The notes under the pieces: model-generated
What the model was told of the DNA's origin: nothing
Databases searched by the model: none
Seen by the model: only the letters and a program-made list of their open reading frames with translations
Shown here: positions 29,784 to 40,010 of the stretch, one piece after another
Position numbering within the stretch: the stretch's first letter is position 1
How the letters are laid out: every line of letters starts with the position of its first letter
Translations under genes and position numbers: made by a program
Assembly: GCA_025800395.1 (NCBI GenBank)
Contig: JAOXRU010000119.1
Span: forward strand, 1-64,000
Reading direction: 5' to 3'
From: Flavobacteriaceae bacterium
Lineage (GTDB): Bacteria; Bacteroidota; Bacteroidia; Flavobacteriales; Flavobacteriaceae
Length of the DNA: 64,000 bases

Positions 29784-32318
29784 TTAATTTTTAATAGGTT
29801 GTTTCATATTTTTGTTTCCAAGTGATAGAATATTGGCAAACAATTTGTAGGCTCCTGGAACTCCTGCAGGTAACTCTCTAAAGAAACTTAGCCCTGTATA
29901 TACATATACGCCCTTCCCATAATTAGCGATAAGCAGACTGCCTTGGCTGGTACTTTCTCCTTTGTCTTTCATGGAAAATATAGGTGTAAAGGCTTTATCC
30001 CATTTGTTGGGAAAATACAGACCTCTCTCTTGTACCCAACCCTCAAAATCTGATTTTGTAATCACATTGGGAAACATCATTACCGGATGGGAAGGTTCCA
30101 AAATGCGTATGCTTGCAGTTTCTTCTGTTACTCTATCTCTCGATAAAGTAAGCGGATAAGGGGCTATATTCTCAAATTGTCTCGCCCATCTATTGGCGGT
30201 ATTATACTGCACTACCATGGTGCCTCCTTGTTTTACATAATCGAGTAAGGTCTGTTGTTTAAACTTCAATTCTTCCACTACATTATACGCCCGGATCCCC
30301 ATTACTATCGCATCATATTTCTTTAGGGTAGCCAATTCTATCTCTTCTGGGTCTAGAACTACTACCCTATAGCCAATCTGTTCTAAGCTCTGTGGTACGG
30401 CATCTCCTGCTCCCATAATGTATGCAATGTTCTCTCCTGCTTTTTTAATAGGAAGCCGTACCCATTTTGCTTGGGCTGGGGTAAGTACCCTTTGGGTTGG
30501 GATATGATCATACGCAATGACTTCTAGACTCCTATCATACAGGTTCTTACCAATTTGCAATTGGGCTTCGGCAGTAAATTCTTCTGCGTTCTCTGGTGGA
30601 ATTACTCGAAAAACAAAAGTTTTATTGGCGCCAACTTCCTTGAGACTCACCTCTATCTCTTCAGGAGATATTTTCCACTTAGAAGACACCGGTATACTAA
30701 GGATGCCATTCATATTTTCTTTGTGTGCAGTCACTTTCACTACTATTTCTTTTGCCATTTGATTAGAAAAAACAACTACCTTATCGGATAAGGACACTGT
30801 TGCTTCTGGTAAAATATCAAATGGCTCGTAGCGCTCTCCTTTGTCTGGCTTAGAATAGCGATAAACCACTTCTCGATCTAGTGAAATAGAACTGTTTTCT
30901 ATTTTCAAATCCAATTGAGCAACAAGCGCTCTAGGCGATTCTGGTTTTCCTATCATCGATTTATCTTTGACATGATACATCCCCAAACTGGATTTTTGAT
31001 TGAGCCAATAGGCATTGGTATATTGTTGGTTTTGATGCAAGTTTATCGATAAATTAATTAGTTGCTTTTGATTGTTCTCCAAATTTTTACTCCATGTTTT
31101 TTCAGCCAATTGTTTGTTACCTTGTAGAAGTTTTAAGCGTTCCAATTTTATCTTGGCTCTAGAACGATTGAGTGCTTCTACACTTAGTTCAATAACAGCA
31201 CCAGGAGTTTTATAGGCTTCCGCAGCGGTGATTTCCAAAAATAATCCAGAACAATGTGCAATAATTTCTTTGATCTCTTCCAATTTTATAGCCTTCCAAT
31301 GCGGGTCTTTTAAATCATTTATTTTTTGATATGCCTCCATCAATTGTGGCAGATGACTTGCGGGATCTTTAAAATTAAAATTGGCTTCTATTTGGGCAAG
31401 TATATTGCCTATGGGGGCACCGCCTTCTACCCTATTCCAACTGGTATCTATACCTGCAAAAATATCTTTAGCTTTTTTGGGAAAATCACCCTTTATGAGT
31501 TCCACATATTCTGGCTGTGATCCTCGTACCGAGAGTCTACCAAAACCTTGACAAAGGTGTTGACTACTGGCCTTAGAAGCTATCTCATTGTTGGAAAGTC
31601 CCAAGTCTGGGTAATAAACCCCTACATCTACTTTTACAAATTTGCTCTTATCTGCTTTCTCAAAATTTTCTCTAGATCCGTACATCCACCAACCAGTATT
31701 AAAAAACAGTCGTTTTGGCTGCCAAGTTGTAGTTTCTCCCAATTGGGTGGGGTAGACCGACTTGTCTCCCGCCAAATCAAATGCTTCGACTCCCAAAATC
31801 GCAGAGGCCGTGTGATGCCCATGCGTCCTTCTACCGTTGCGATGGTCAAATCTATTGATAATCACATCTGGCTTGAAGTTGCGAATCACCCAAACCACAT
31901 CTTGCAATACCCTGTCTTTGTCCCATATTTGCATAGTTTCTTCTGGGGTTTTGGAATACCCAAAATCATTGGCTCTAGTAAAAAATTGCTGTCCCCCATC
32001 TACAGATCTTGCTGCTAGCAATTCTTGGGTACGAAGTACCCCCAACAATTCGCGTAATTCCGAACCAATAAGGTTTTGCCCTCCATCTCCTCTAGTAAGG
32101 GACAAATAAGCCGTACGCGCATACTGATGGTTGGACAAATAAGATATTAGTCTCGTATTCTCATCATCGGGATGCGCCGCCAAATAAAGCGCGGATCCAA
32201 GAAAATTGAGTTTTTTGATTTTGTGATAAATCTCTGAAGCACTGGCTTGGTGCTGTTTTTGGGCTTGCATAGCTGACCCAAACAGCAAAAAACATATAAG
32301 AATCGTGATTTTTCGCAT
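29784..32318 (-). CDS. PIG-L family deacetylase with extended C-terminal region
   Basis: 844 aa; 'LAAHPDDENTRLISYLSNHQYARTAYLSLTRGDGGQNLIGSELRELLGVLRTQELLAARS', 'NRFDHRNGRRTHGHHTAS'. Confidence 0.92.
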   Translation of the reverse strand: MRKITILICFLLFGSAMQAQKQHQASASEIYHKIKKLNFLGSALYLAAHPDDENTRLISYLSNHQYARTAYLSLTRGDGGQNLIGSELRELLGVLRTQELLAARSVDGGQQFFTRANDFGYSKTPEETMQIWDKDRVLQDVVWVIRNFKPDVIINRFDHRNGRRTHGHHTASAILGVEAFDLAGDKSVYPTQLGETTTWQPKRLFFNTGWWMYGSRENFEKADKSKFVKVDVGVYYPDLGLSNNEIASKASSQHLCQGFGRLSVRGSQPEYVELIKGDFPKKAKDIFAGIDTSWNRVEGGAPIGNILAQIEANFNFKDPASHLPQLMEAYQKINDLKDPHWKAIKLEEIKEIIAHCSGLFLEITAAEAYKTPGAVIELSVEALNRSRAKIKLERLKLLQGNKQLAEKTWSKNLENNQKQLINLSINLHQNQQYTNAYWLNQKSSLGMYHVKDKSMIGKPESPRALVAQLDLKIENSSISLDREVVYRYSKPDKGERYEPFDILPEATVSLSDKVVVFSNQMAKEIVVKVTAHKENMNGILSIPVSSKWKISPEEIEVSLKEVGANKTFVFRVIPPENAEEFTAEAQLQIGKNLYDRSLEVIAYDHIPTQRVLTPAQAKWVRLPIKKAGENIAYIMGAGDAVPQSLEQIGYRVVVLDPEEIELATLKKYDAIVMGIRAYNVVEELKFKQQTLLDYVKQGGTMVVQYNTANRWARQFENIAPYPLTLSRDRVTEETASIRILEPSHPVMMFPNVITKSDFEGWVQERGLYFPNKWDKAFTPIFSMKDKGESTSQGSLLIANYGKGVYVYTGLSFFRELPAGVPGAYKLFANILSLGNKNMKQPIKN

Positions 32319-32405
32319 GATTAATACTTTTTTAAAAGCTATTCAAATATAAAAATATTGTTAAGGAACTGCACTGATTTAATGTTTCTTTAACAAGTAC
32401 TTCCA

Positions 32406-32440
32406 TAAAAAAACCGTTGCTTATACCTAGCAACGGTTTT
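32406..32440 (-). terminator. Rho-independent terminator downstream of the hybrid histidine kinase
   Basis: AACCGTTGC-(loop)-GCAACGGTT with T7 on the minus strand. Confidence 0.75.
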
Positions 32441-32501
32441 GGTTAGTTGTGGTTCAGTATTAATCCTCTTTCTAAGTACCCCCCCCTGTTTTTGTAAGCC
32501 A

Positions 32502-34709
32502 TTAGGAGGCCTCACTCATGGCAAAACTTATATTCTTTTTTATACGTTGGAAAAACTCAAAATCTTTATATGGCTTGCTTATAAAATCGTTGAAACCAGA
32601 ATTAAACACCTCTTCTATGGTCTCTTCTGTTTCTGAAGCGGTAAGCGCTATAATGGGCGTGTGACTGTTGAATTTTCTGATCTCCTTAGTTGCTTCTATA
32701 CCATCCATACGGGGCATATTGAGATCCATCAATATCAAATCGTATTCTTTCTCTTGTACCATCTCTAAAGCCTCCAAGCCATCGTTTGCAATTTCAGAAT
32801 TGAAGCGCTCTTTTTTCAAAACATTTTTGGTTACTATCTGATTTACCTTATTGTCTTCCACAATCAAAATAGTATAATCGCTATTATCGCCGATAAAGAT
32901 ATCCTTATCCAAACTATTCATCGATTTGGAGAATTCTCTATCAAACTCAATCACAAAGGAAAATCTTGATCCTTTTCCCGGCACACTTTCTAGTTTCACT
33001 TTAGTTTCAAACAAATCGAGTAACTTTTTTACTATAGAAAGCCCCAAGCCAGTTCCTGCTTCATAATTGTTGACATTTACCTGTGAGAAATTTTCAAAAA
33101 TATCTTCTTGCTTATCATACGGAATACCAATACCGTTATCTTCTATTTGAAACAATATACCACAAGATTCATCCGATATTTGCTGTGCACTTAGCTTGAG
33201 CCAAACATCCCCATTATCTGTAAATTTATTGGCATTGCTCAGCAGGTTTATCAAGACCTGAGAAAGCTTTACCGAATCCCCAATTAGCATATTTGGAATG
33301 GATTGGTCAAATTCCAAATGTAGTTTATTCATATTTTTGCCCATTCTATACTCCATAGATTGGGTAATATTTTTTACCAAATTTTGAATATTAAAATTGG
33401 TTTGATGCAAAGAAACTTCGTAAGAATCCATTTTGGTAATCTGCAGTACATCGTTGATAAGATTCAATAAATGATCTGCCGAAAATTTGAGTAATTTCAA
33501 CAGCTCATTGTCTTTTTTGGATTTGCTTCGTTCCAAAAGGATAGAACTAAGACCTATAACGCCGTACAAAGGGGTTCTCAATTCATGACTAACGGTAGAG
33601 ATAAATTTGGTTTTAATTTCAGCTACCTGCTCGGCTTTCTCTTTTGCTATTTTCAATTCCTCATTCTTCAATTCTAAAGATTTTCCTAAGCGGTTTTTGG
33701 TTTTGTAATTATAAATAAAAGGCCCCACCAAAACGATAAGCAACAGCAATAGGCACACCAGCCCAATTGTCAAAAAGCGAGATTCTTGTAGCTTTTTCTC
33801 TTCTAGCAATACTTCAGACTTAATGTCTTCCAATGCCCTCTTATAGTCGTTTACAGAGAACTTAGCGTTAGCTATTTCCTGAAACACCTCTTTTTTCTGT
33901 TGAATTTCCTTTTCGCGAAAACGCAAGTGCTCATTCAGCATATTATAGGCCAAATCGGATTGTCCCAATTTGTTATACATTAAAGACATGGCCTTAAAAC
34001 TATCCGCAATGATTTTAAAATCATTCAATGCTGTACCGATCTTAATCGCCTCTTTGAAATTTCCTTCGGCCAAATCGTATTTGCCATGATAAGACTGGTG
34101 GATACCGTATAATTTAAAAAGAATAGCTTTATCACTATCAAAAGAACTTTCCATGATAAAATCCGAGCAATCGGTAAGATATTTATAACCTTCTGTATAG
34201 TTGTCGATTAGAAAATATGATTGTGCAATACTTACTGCAACTCTTTTTTTGAGTGACACGTCCAATTTGGAGGCTTGCCGATAGGCTATTTCAAATTGGT
34301 TTAGCCCTTTTTCAATCTCTCCCAATTCTTCTACATATACCAAGCCAAGATTGTTTGCTACTATAGCTTTATATCCTATATCCTTGGCCCTTTTTGCATA
34401 GGTTTCTGCTTTGATCCAGTTGTCTACTGCATCATTGAAGGAGTTTACTTCATAATTCAAGCACCCTACCAAATTATATGCTTTAGCTTTGAGTAAATTG
34501 GCATCGTTATCTGGGAAATTTGCCGACTGCTCAATCACGAAGTCAAGACTAGATAGTACCAATGAGGCATCATAAGTATCGATTTGCTTATTGGCTTCTT
34601 TCAATATACTATCGAGCTGTGTAAGGCTGATTTTCTCTTTGAAATCTTGTGCAGCTAAAGAAGTACATACAAATATTGCAAGCACAAACCACATAGTAGC
34701 TTTATTCAT
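32502..34709 (-). CDS. TPR-containing hybrid sensor histidine kinase/response regulator
   Basis: 735 aa; TPR sensor region, TM, 'FISTVSHELRTPLYGVIGLSSILLE' (HisKA), HATPase_c, 'TILIVEDNKVNQIVTKNVL...DLILMDLNMPRMDG' receiver. Confidence 0.93.
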   Translation of the reverse strand: MNKATMWFVLAIFVCTSLAAQDFKEKISLTQLDSILKEANKQIDTYDASLVLSSLDFVIEQSANFPDNDANLLKAKAYNLVGCLNYEVNSFNDAVDNWIKAETYAKRAKDIGYKAIVANNLGLVYVEELGEIEKGLNQFEIAYRQASKLDVSLKKRVAVSIAQSYFLIDNYTEGYKYLTDCSDFIMESSFDSDKAILFKLYGIHQSYHGKYDLAEGNFKEAIKIGTALNDFKIIADSFKAMSLMYNKLGQSDLAYNMLNEHLRFREKEIQQKKEVFQEIANAKFSVNDYKRALEDIKSEVLLEEKKLQESRFLTIGLVCLLLLLIVLVGPFIYNYKTKNRLGKSLELKNEELKIAKEKAEQVAEIKTKFISTVSHELRTPLYGVIGLSSILLERSKSKKDNELLKLLKFSADHLLNLINDVLQITKMDSYEVSLHQTNFNIQNLVKNITQSMEYRMGKNMNKLHLEFDQSIPNMLIGDSVKLSQVLINLLSNANKFTDNGDVWLKLSAQQISDESCGILFQIEDNGIGIPYDKQEDIFENFSQVNVNNYEAGTGLGLSIVKKLLDLFETKVKLESVPGKGSRFSFVIEFDREFSKSMNSLDKDIFIGDNSDYTILIVEDNKVNQIVTKNVLKKERFNSEIANDGLEALEMVQEKEYDLILMDLNMPRMDGIEATKEIRKFNSHTPIIALTASETEETIEEVFNSGFNDFISKPYKDFEFFQRIKKNISFAMSEAS

Positions 34710-34919
34710 GATAAATTAGATTAAAAGGCAAAACTAATTTAGAAAAAAGATTCTATGCGTTAATGAAAAGGCGATGTAATGCAAAAAAAACAGATTAAAT
34801 ACCAAAAAATCCGATAAAAAGAAAGCTTAAATTCTATTTAAGAATAGAAATACTACACCGCAAAGAGATTTTAAAAAATATATTATTTAGCCCATTTGCG
34901 ATACTAACTTGAATACTTT

Positions 34920-36611
34920 TTATCGAATAAGCTTTTTATACTTAATGCGTTTTGGGGTAATATCCGCGCCAAGGCGTTTGCGTTTATTCTCCTCGTATTC
35001 GGAAAAACTCCCTTCAAAATAATAAACTTCACTATTTCCTTCAAAAGCCAAAATATGGGTACAAACTCTATCCAAGAACCATCGGTCGTGACTGATAATT
35101 ACCGCACAACCAGCAAAGCTCTCGAGTCCTTCCTCCAAAGCCCTTAGGGTGTTTACATCCAAATCATTAGTAGGCTCATCTAGAAGCAATACATTGCCTT
35201 CTTCTTTGAGCGTCATTGCCAAGTGCAAACGGTTTCTTTCTCCTCCCGAGAGGGTTCCTACTTTTTTGTTTTGCTCACTGCCAGAAAAATTAAATCTACT
35301 TAAATAGGCTCTAGAATTTACTTGTTTGCCTCCCATTAAAACTAATTCCTGCCCATCCGAAAAATTCTCCCAAATGGTTTTTTCTGCATCCAAATTAGAA
35401 TGGGTCTGATCTACATAGGCAATTTTCGCAGTATCTCCTACCGAAAAACTCCCTTTGTCTGGAGATTCTTCTCCCATAATCATTTTAAATATGGTTGTTT
35501 TACCCGCTCCGTTGGGTCCAATGATACCAACAATACCAGCTTGAGGGAGGTTGAAATTTAAGTCTTCGTACAATAACTTCTCACCAAAAGCTTTACTTAC
35601 TCCTTTGGCTTCAATGACATTGGTTCCCAATCTTGGGCCATTTGGAATATAGATCTCCAACTTTTCATCTAGTTGTTTTTGATCTTGGTTTAATAATTTA
35701 TCATAGTTAGCCAAACGTGCTTTCTGCTTTGCTTGCCTTCCTTTTGGGGCCATACGAACCCATTCCAACTCCCGTTCTAGCACTTTTTGTCTCTTTGATG
35801 CTTGCTTTTGCTCTTGTGCCAAACGCTTGGCTTTTTGATCTAACCAAGACGAATAATTTCCTTTCCAAGGGATTCCTTCTCCTCTATCGAGTTCCAATAT
35901 CCATCCCGCGACATTGTCTAAGAAGTACCTATCGTGAGTAACGGCTATTACCGTACCTTTATACTGCGCCAAATGTTGTTCCAACCACAATACCGATTCG
36001 GCATCTAAGTGGTTGGTTGGCTCATCTAGTAATAAAATATCTGGCTCTTTCAACAAAAGTCTACACAGTGCCACCCTCCTACGCTCTCCGCCAGAAAGCA
36101 CTTTAATTGGTGTATCCCCTTCTGGGGTGCGCAATGCATCCATGGCAATTTCGAGTTTGGTATCTAACTCCCAAGCATTGGTAGCATCTATCTGGTCTTG
36201 TAATTTGGCTTGCTTATCCATTAACTCTTGCATCTTGTCTGGATTTTCATAAACCTCTGGCAAACCAAACATATCGTTGATTTTATTGTATTCGTCTAAG
36301 ATAGATACCACTTCAGCAACCCCTTCTTTAACCACATCTAAAACCGTTTTCTCTTCATCTAGCTGTGGTTCCTGCTCTAAGTAACCTATTGTGTAGCTTG
36401 GGGCAAATACCACCTCTCCTTGATAATTTTTTTCTACTCCAGCTATGATGCGCAATAGGGTAGATTTACCACTACCATTGAGTCCGAGTATACCTATTTT
36501 TGCACCATAAAAGAAACTGAGATAAATATCTTTTAAAACTGTTTTGTTGGAACTTTGGTAGGTTTTGGATACTCCCGACATAGAGAATATCACTTTTTTA
36601 TCATCTGACAT
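34920..36611 (-). CDS. ettA: Energy-dependent translational throttle protein EttA (ABC-F)
   Basis: 563 aa; two ABC cassettes, 'LSGGERRRVALCRLLLKEPDILLLDEPTNHLDAESVLWLEQHL'. Confidence 0.93.
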   Translation of the reverse strand: MSDDKKVIFSMSGVSKTYQSSNKTVLKDIYLSFFYGAKIGILGLNGSGKSTLLRIIAGVEKNYQGEVVFAPSYTIGYLEQEPQLDEEKTVLDVVKEGVAEVVSILDEYNKINDMFGLPEVYENPDKMQELMDKQAKLQDQIDATNAWELDTKLEIAMDALRTPEGDTPIKVLSGGERRRVALCRLLLKEPDILLLDEPTNHLDAESVLWLEQHLAQYKGTVIAVTHDRYFLDNVAGWILELDRGEGIPWKGNYSSWLDQKAKRLAQEQKQASKRQKVLERELEWVRMAPKGRQAKQKARLANYDKLLNQDQKQLDEKLEIYIPNGPRLGTNVIEAKGVSKAFGEKLLYEDLNFNLPQAGIVGIIGPNGAGKTTIFKMIMGEESPDKGSFSVGDTAKIAYVDQTHSNLDAEKTIWENFSDGQELVLMGGKQVNSRAYLSRFNFSGSEQNKKVGTLSGGERNRLHLAMTLKEEGNVLLLDEPTNDLDVNTLRALEEGLESFAGCAVIISHDRWFLDRVCTHILAFEGNSEVYYFEGSFSEYEENKRKRLGADITPKRIKYKKLIR

Positions 36612-36628
36612 AATATGGTTCTATTAAT

Positions 36629-36811
36629 TTAAACACGTCCTTTTAAGGCATTAAACACCCACGCTATAGCAAAAAAGCCAATGCCTACTGCTCCAAATCC
36701 CCATCCGGCAACATCGTCGTAACGAAATGCACCTAAAGCAATTAGAATCAATCCTACAATAATCATTATAAATGTGGCCCATGCCAATACAGCGTTCTTA
36801 TCTTTCATCAT
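36629..36811 (-). CDS. Small two-TM membrane protein (CAL67264-family-like)
   Basis: 60 aa; 'KNAVLAWATFIMIIVGLILIALGAFRYDDVAGWGFGAVGIGFFAIAWVFNALKGRV'. Confidence 0.75.
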   Translation of the reverse strand: MMKDKNAVLAWATFIMIIVGLILIALGAFRYDDVAGWGFGAVGIGFFAIAWVFNALKGRV

Positions 36812-36889
36812 AATTTTAGTTGTTTTGTTGGCTTCACAATCAAAGCTTTCAAATATCGTTATTTTCTACCGCTTCTACCAAAATTGAAC

Positions 36890-36916
36890 AAAAAAAAGCG
36901 TTTTCCAAAGAAAACG
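36890..36916 (-). terminator. Rho-independent terminator of the ace operon
   Basis: Minus strand GCGTTTTC-loop-GAAAACGC + T-run, 30 nt after aceA. Confidence 0.8.
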
Positions 36917-36945
36917 CCCTTTTAAAGAACCTGATAAACTAAAAA

Positions 36946-38223
36946 CTAAAATTGTTCTGTTTCCGTAGAACCAGCCATTGCCACAGTAGATGATACCCCA
37001 CCGGTAATGGTATTTTGTATTGCATCGAAATATGTGGTTCCTACAAATCCCTGATGCTTCACTGCATTATATCCTTCAGATTGTAATGCAAATTCTCTTT
37101 CTTGTAATTCGGAATAACCTGCCATTCCTCTTTCTTTATATGCTTTAGACAACTCAAACATACTGGTATTTAGTGCATGGAATCCTGCCAAAGTGATAAA
37201 TTGGAATTTGAAGCCCATTTTAGCCAATTCTTCACGGAAGCTTTCCATCTCTGATACACTCAATTTTGCTGCCCAATTAAAAGAAGGTGAACAGTTATAG
37301 GCCAACATTTTTCCTGGATATTTAGCATGAATCCCTTCTGCAAATTCTCTAGCAAATTCTAGATCTGGATTAGAGGTTTCCATCCAAATAAGATCTGCAT
37401 ATGGAGCATAAGACAATCCTCTATCTATACCTTGTTTAATACCGTTATTTACGTAATAGAATCCTTCTGAACTTCTTTCTCCTGTTACAAATTTCTTATC
37501 TCTATCATCTATGTCAGAAGTAAGTAAATTGGCTGCATCAGCATCTGTTCTAGCAATAATTACCGAAGGAACTCCTGCCACATCGGCAGCCAAACGAGCA
37601 GCAACTAATTTGTTTACAGCTTCTTGAGTTGGCACTAACACCTTACCTCCTAAGTGTCCACATTTTTTAGCAGAAGACAACTGATCTTCAAAGTGTACTC
37701 CAGAAGCACCTGCCTCTATCATGCCTTTCATTAACTCATACGCATTTAGATTTCCGCCAAAACCTGCTTCTGCGTCTGCTACGATAGGCACCATATAATC
37801 GGTCTTATTCTCCACGCCATTTACCCATTGTATTTGGTCTCTTCTCATCAAAGAATTGTTAATTCTTTTTACTACCATAGGCACACTGTTTGCTGGGTAC
37901 AAAGACTGATCTGGATACATTTCCCCACCTAAATTGGCATCTGCAGCAACTTGCCAACCGCTTAAATAAATAGCTTCTAAGCCAGCCTCTACCTCTTGAA
38001 CAGCTTGGTTGCCAGTAAGAGCTCCTAGACCTGCTACAAAATCCTGATTATTCAAACGATCCCAAAGCTTATTTGCCCCTTGGGTAGCTAAGGTGTGTTG
38101 AATGACGTTAGAACCTTGTAAGGTTACCACCTCTTCCGCAGAATAAGGACGCTTAACTCCCGCCCAACGTGGATTTGTTGCCCAATCTTGCTCTAATTGT
38201 TGAATTCTTTCTGCTGTTTTCAT
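36946..38223 (-). CDS. aceA: Isocitrate lyase (start probably [14 protein letters not shown] at 38223)
   Basis: '[46 protein letters not shown]' (KKCGH active-site motif). Confidence 0.96.
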   Translation of the reverse strand: MKTAERIQQLEQDWATNPRWAGVKRPYSAEEVVTLQGSNVIQHTLATQGANKLWDRLNNQDFVAGLGALTGNQAVQEVEAGLEAIYLSGWQVAADANLGGEMYPDQSLYPANSVPMVVKRINNSLMRRDQIQWVNGVENKTDYMVPIVADAEAGFGGNLNAYELMKGMIEAGASGVHFEDQLSSAKKCGHLGGKVLVPTQEAVNKLVAARLAADVAGVPSVIIARTDADAANLLTSDIDDRDKKFVTGERSSEGFYYVNNGIKQGIDRGLSYAPYADLIWMETSNPDLEFAREFAEGIHAKYPGKMLAYNCSPSFNWAAKLSVSEMESFREELAKMGFKFQFITLAGFHALNTSMFELSKAYKERGMAGYSELQEREFALQSEGYNAVKHQGFVGTTYFDAIQNTITGGVSSTVAMAGSTETEQF

Positions 38224-38294
38224 AATTTTTTCTAATATTAATATTTTATTTTTATTTAGATTCACCCAGGAATATCGCAGTTTTGGGTGGTTTT

Positions 38295-39893
38295 TTATAT
38301 GTGAGGGTATGCCTTCAAGGTTAAAAAATTCTCAAAATACGTATCCGTAACCAATTCTGTAAAAAGCTTGGTTGCTAGCGCAAATCGTCCGGTTTGGTAG
38401 CGTTCTTCTCCAAGCATTTTTTTGATGTTCTCGGTTTCTTCTACCACTATGGTTTCCAATAGTTCTTTATTCATAGTGGTACCATCATTGAGAGTAACTC
38501 CATTTTGCAGCCATTGCCAAACCTGAGATCTGGATATCTCAGCGGTGGCAGCATCCTCCATCAAATGATATAATGCAGCTGCACCTTGCCCTTCCAACCA
38601 AGATGTAATGTATAATATACCGACATTCACATTTTTGGCTACACCTGCTCTGGAAACAGTTCCTTTTGGCAATTCTATCAAATCTGCCTCGGTAACTCCA
38701 CAAGCTTCTTTTTCCACTGCCTTCTGATTGGCCAATGGCATATGCTTGTCAAATATTTGTTTGGCTACTGGTACCAAGCCTGGATGTGCTACCCATGTAC
38801 CATCATGTCCATTTTTGGCTTCTCGTTCTTTATCTTTTCTTACCTTTTCATAGGCTATCTCATTGGCCGCTTCATCATTTTTGATTGGAATCTGTGCTGC
38901 CATTCCTCCAATAGCGTGTATATTACGTTTGTGACATATTTCGATCACTCGTCGCGAATAGGCATCCATAAAAGGACTTGTCATGGTTACCTGATCTCTG
39001 TCTGGCACTATGAAATCCTTGTGATTTCTAAAAGCTTTGATATAAGAAAATATATAATCCCATCTTCCACAATTCAACCCTACTATATGATCTTTTAGCT
39101 CGTAGATGATTTCGTCCAACTGAAAACTAGCCGTAATCGTTTCTATAAGAACTGTAGCTTTGATTGTTCCCTTTGCCAATCTAAGATATTCTTGAGCAAA
39201 ATAAAACACCTCATTCCACAGCCTAGCTTCCAAATAATGTTCTAATTTGGGTAAATAAAAATACGGACCAGTATCATTGGACAACAAATTTTTGGCATTG
39301 TGAAACATATACAATCCAAAATCTACCAAAGATCCTGACATTTCTTCTCCTTCAACCAACAAATTTTTCTCATTCAAATGCCATCCCCTTGGGCGAACAA
39401 TAAGGGTTGCTATGTTTTCGTTTAGCTGATATTTTTTTCCTTTAGCATTGGTAAATGCTATACTTTTGTTGATGGCATCCCGCATATTTTGCTGCCCTTG
39501 CATCACATTATCCCAAGTAGGAGAAGTACTGTCTTCAAAATCAGCCATAAAGGTATTGGCTCCCGAGTTGAGCGCATTTATCACCATCTTACGATCCACC
39601 GGTCCAGTGATCTCTACGCGTCTATCGAGTAGGTCTTCAGGAGTATGACCAGCTACCCAATCCGCATCTCTTACTTTCTGCGTTTCAATCGGAAAACTAG
39701 GCAAAGTCCCTTTATCAAATTTTTCTTGCTGCCTTTGTCTTTTCTCCAATAAGACCAATCGCTGGCTATTGAATTTTTCATGCAATAATCTCAAAAAAGA
39801 TAATGCATCTGGTGTCAAAACATCTGTGTACATGTTTTCTGTTCCTTGGCGAACTGTTATCGTTTCATTTTCCGTAGTATATAACTCTCCCAT
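38295..39893 (-). CDS. aceB: Malate synthase A (start probably [10 protein letters not shown] at 39893)
   Basis: '[27 protein letters not shown]', '[14 protein letters not shown]', '[17 protein letters not shown]'. Confidence 0.95.
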   Translation of the reverse strand: MGELYTTENETITVRQGTENMYTDVLTPDALSFLRLLHEKFNSQRLVLLEKRQRQQEKFDKGTLPSFPIETQKVRDADWVAGHTPEDLLDRRVEITGPVDRKMVINALNSGANTFMADFEDSTSPTWDNVMQGQQNMRDAINKSIAFTNAKGKKYQLNENIATLIVRPRGWHLNEKNLLVEGEEMSGSLVDFGLYMFHNAKNLLSNDTGPYFYLPKLEHYLEARLWNEVFYFAQEYLRLAKGTIKATVLIETITASFQLDEIIYELKDHIVGLNCGRWDYIFSYIKAFRNHKDFIVPDRDQVTMTSPFMDAYSRRVIEICHKRNIHAIGGMAAQIPIKNDEAANEIAYEKVRKDKEREAKNGHDGTWVAHPGLVPVAKQIFDKHMPLANQKAVEKEACGVTEADLIELPKGTVSRAGVAKNVNVGILYITSWLEGQGAAALYHLMEDAATAEISRSQVWQWLQNGVTLNDGTTMNKELLETIVVEETENIKKMLGEERYQTGRFALATKLFTELVTDTYFENFLTLKAYPHI

Positions 39894-39911
39894 TTTCAAT
39901 AAGATTTGAAA

Positions 39912-39952
39912 CAAAGATAAAAGAAGTTTTTGATATTTTAGCGAACGTTCGC
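39912..39952 (-). promoter_or_regulatory. aceB promoter (-7 TATCTTTG) with perfect 12-bp palindrome GCGAACGTTCGC upstream
   Basis: Palindrome 39941-39952; minus-strand TATCTTTG at 39919-39912, 21 bp downstream of it, 18 bp upstream of the aceB ATG. Confidence 0.65.
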
Positions 39953-39974
39953 TTTTTTGTGAAATTCGCATTTT

Positions 39975-40005
39975 TTGATAGTCTCCGCTAAAAAATTTAC
40001 ATTTG
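39975..40005 (+). promoter_or_regulatory. Promoter of the divergent regulator (TTG-N20-TACATTTG), probably leaderless
   Basis: TTG 39975-39977, TACATTTG 39998-40005, ATG at 40011. Confidence 0.6.
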
Positions 40006-40010
40006 TAGCT

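Noticed and set aside
32479-32486. C8 homopolymer just downstream of the hybrid histidine kinase, considered for phase variation
   Set aside because: It lies in the 3' non-coding region, outside any ORF or promoter I can support.
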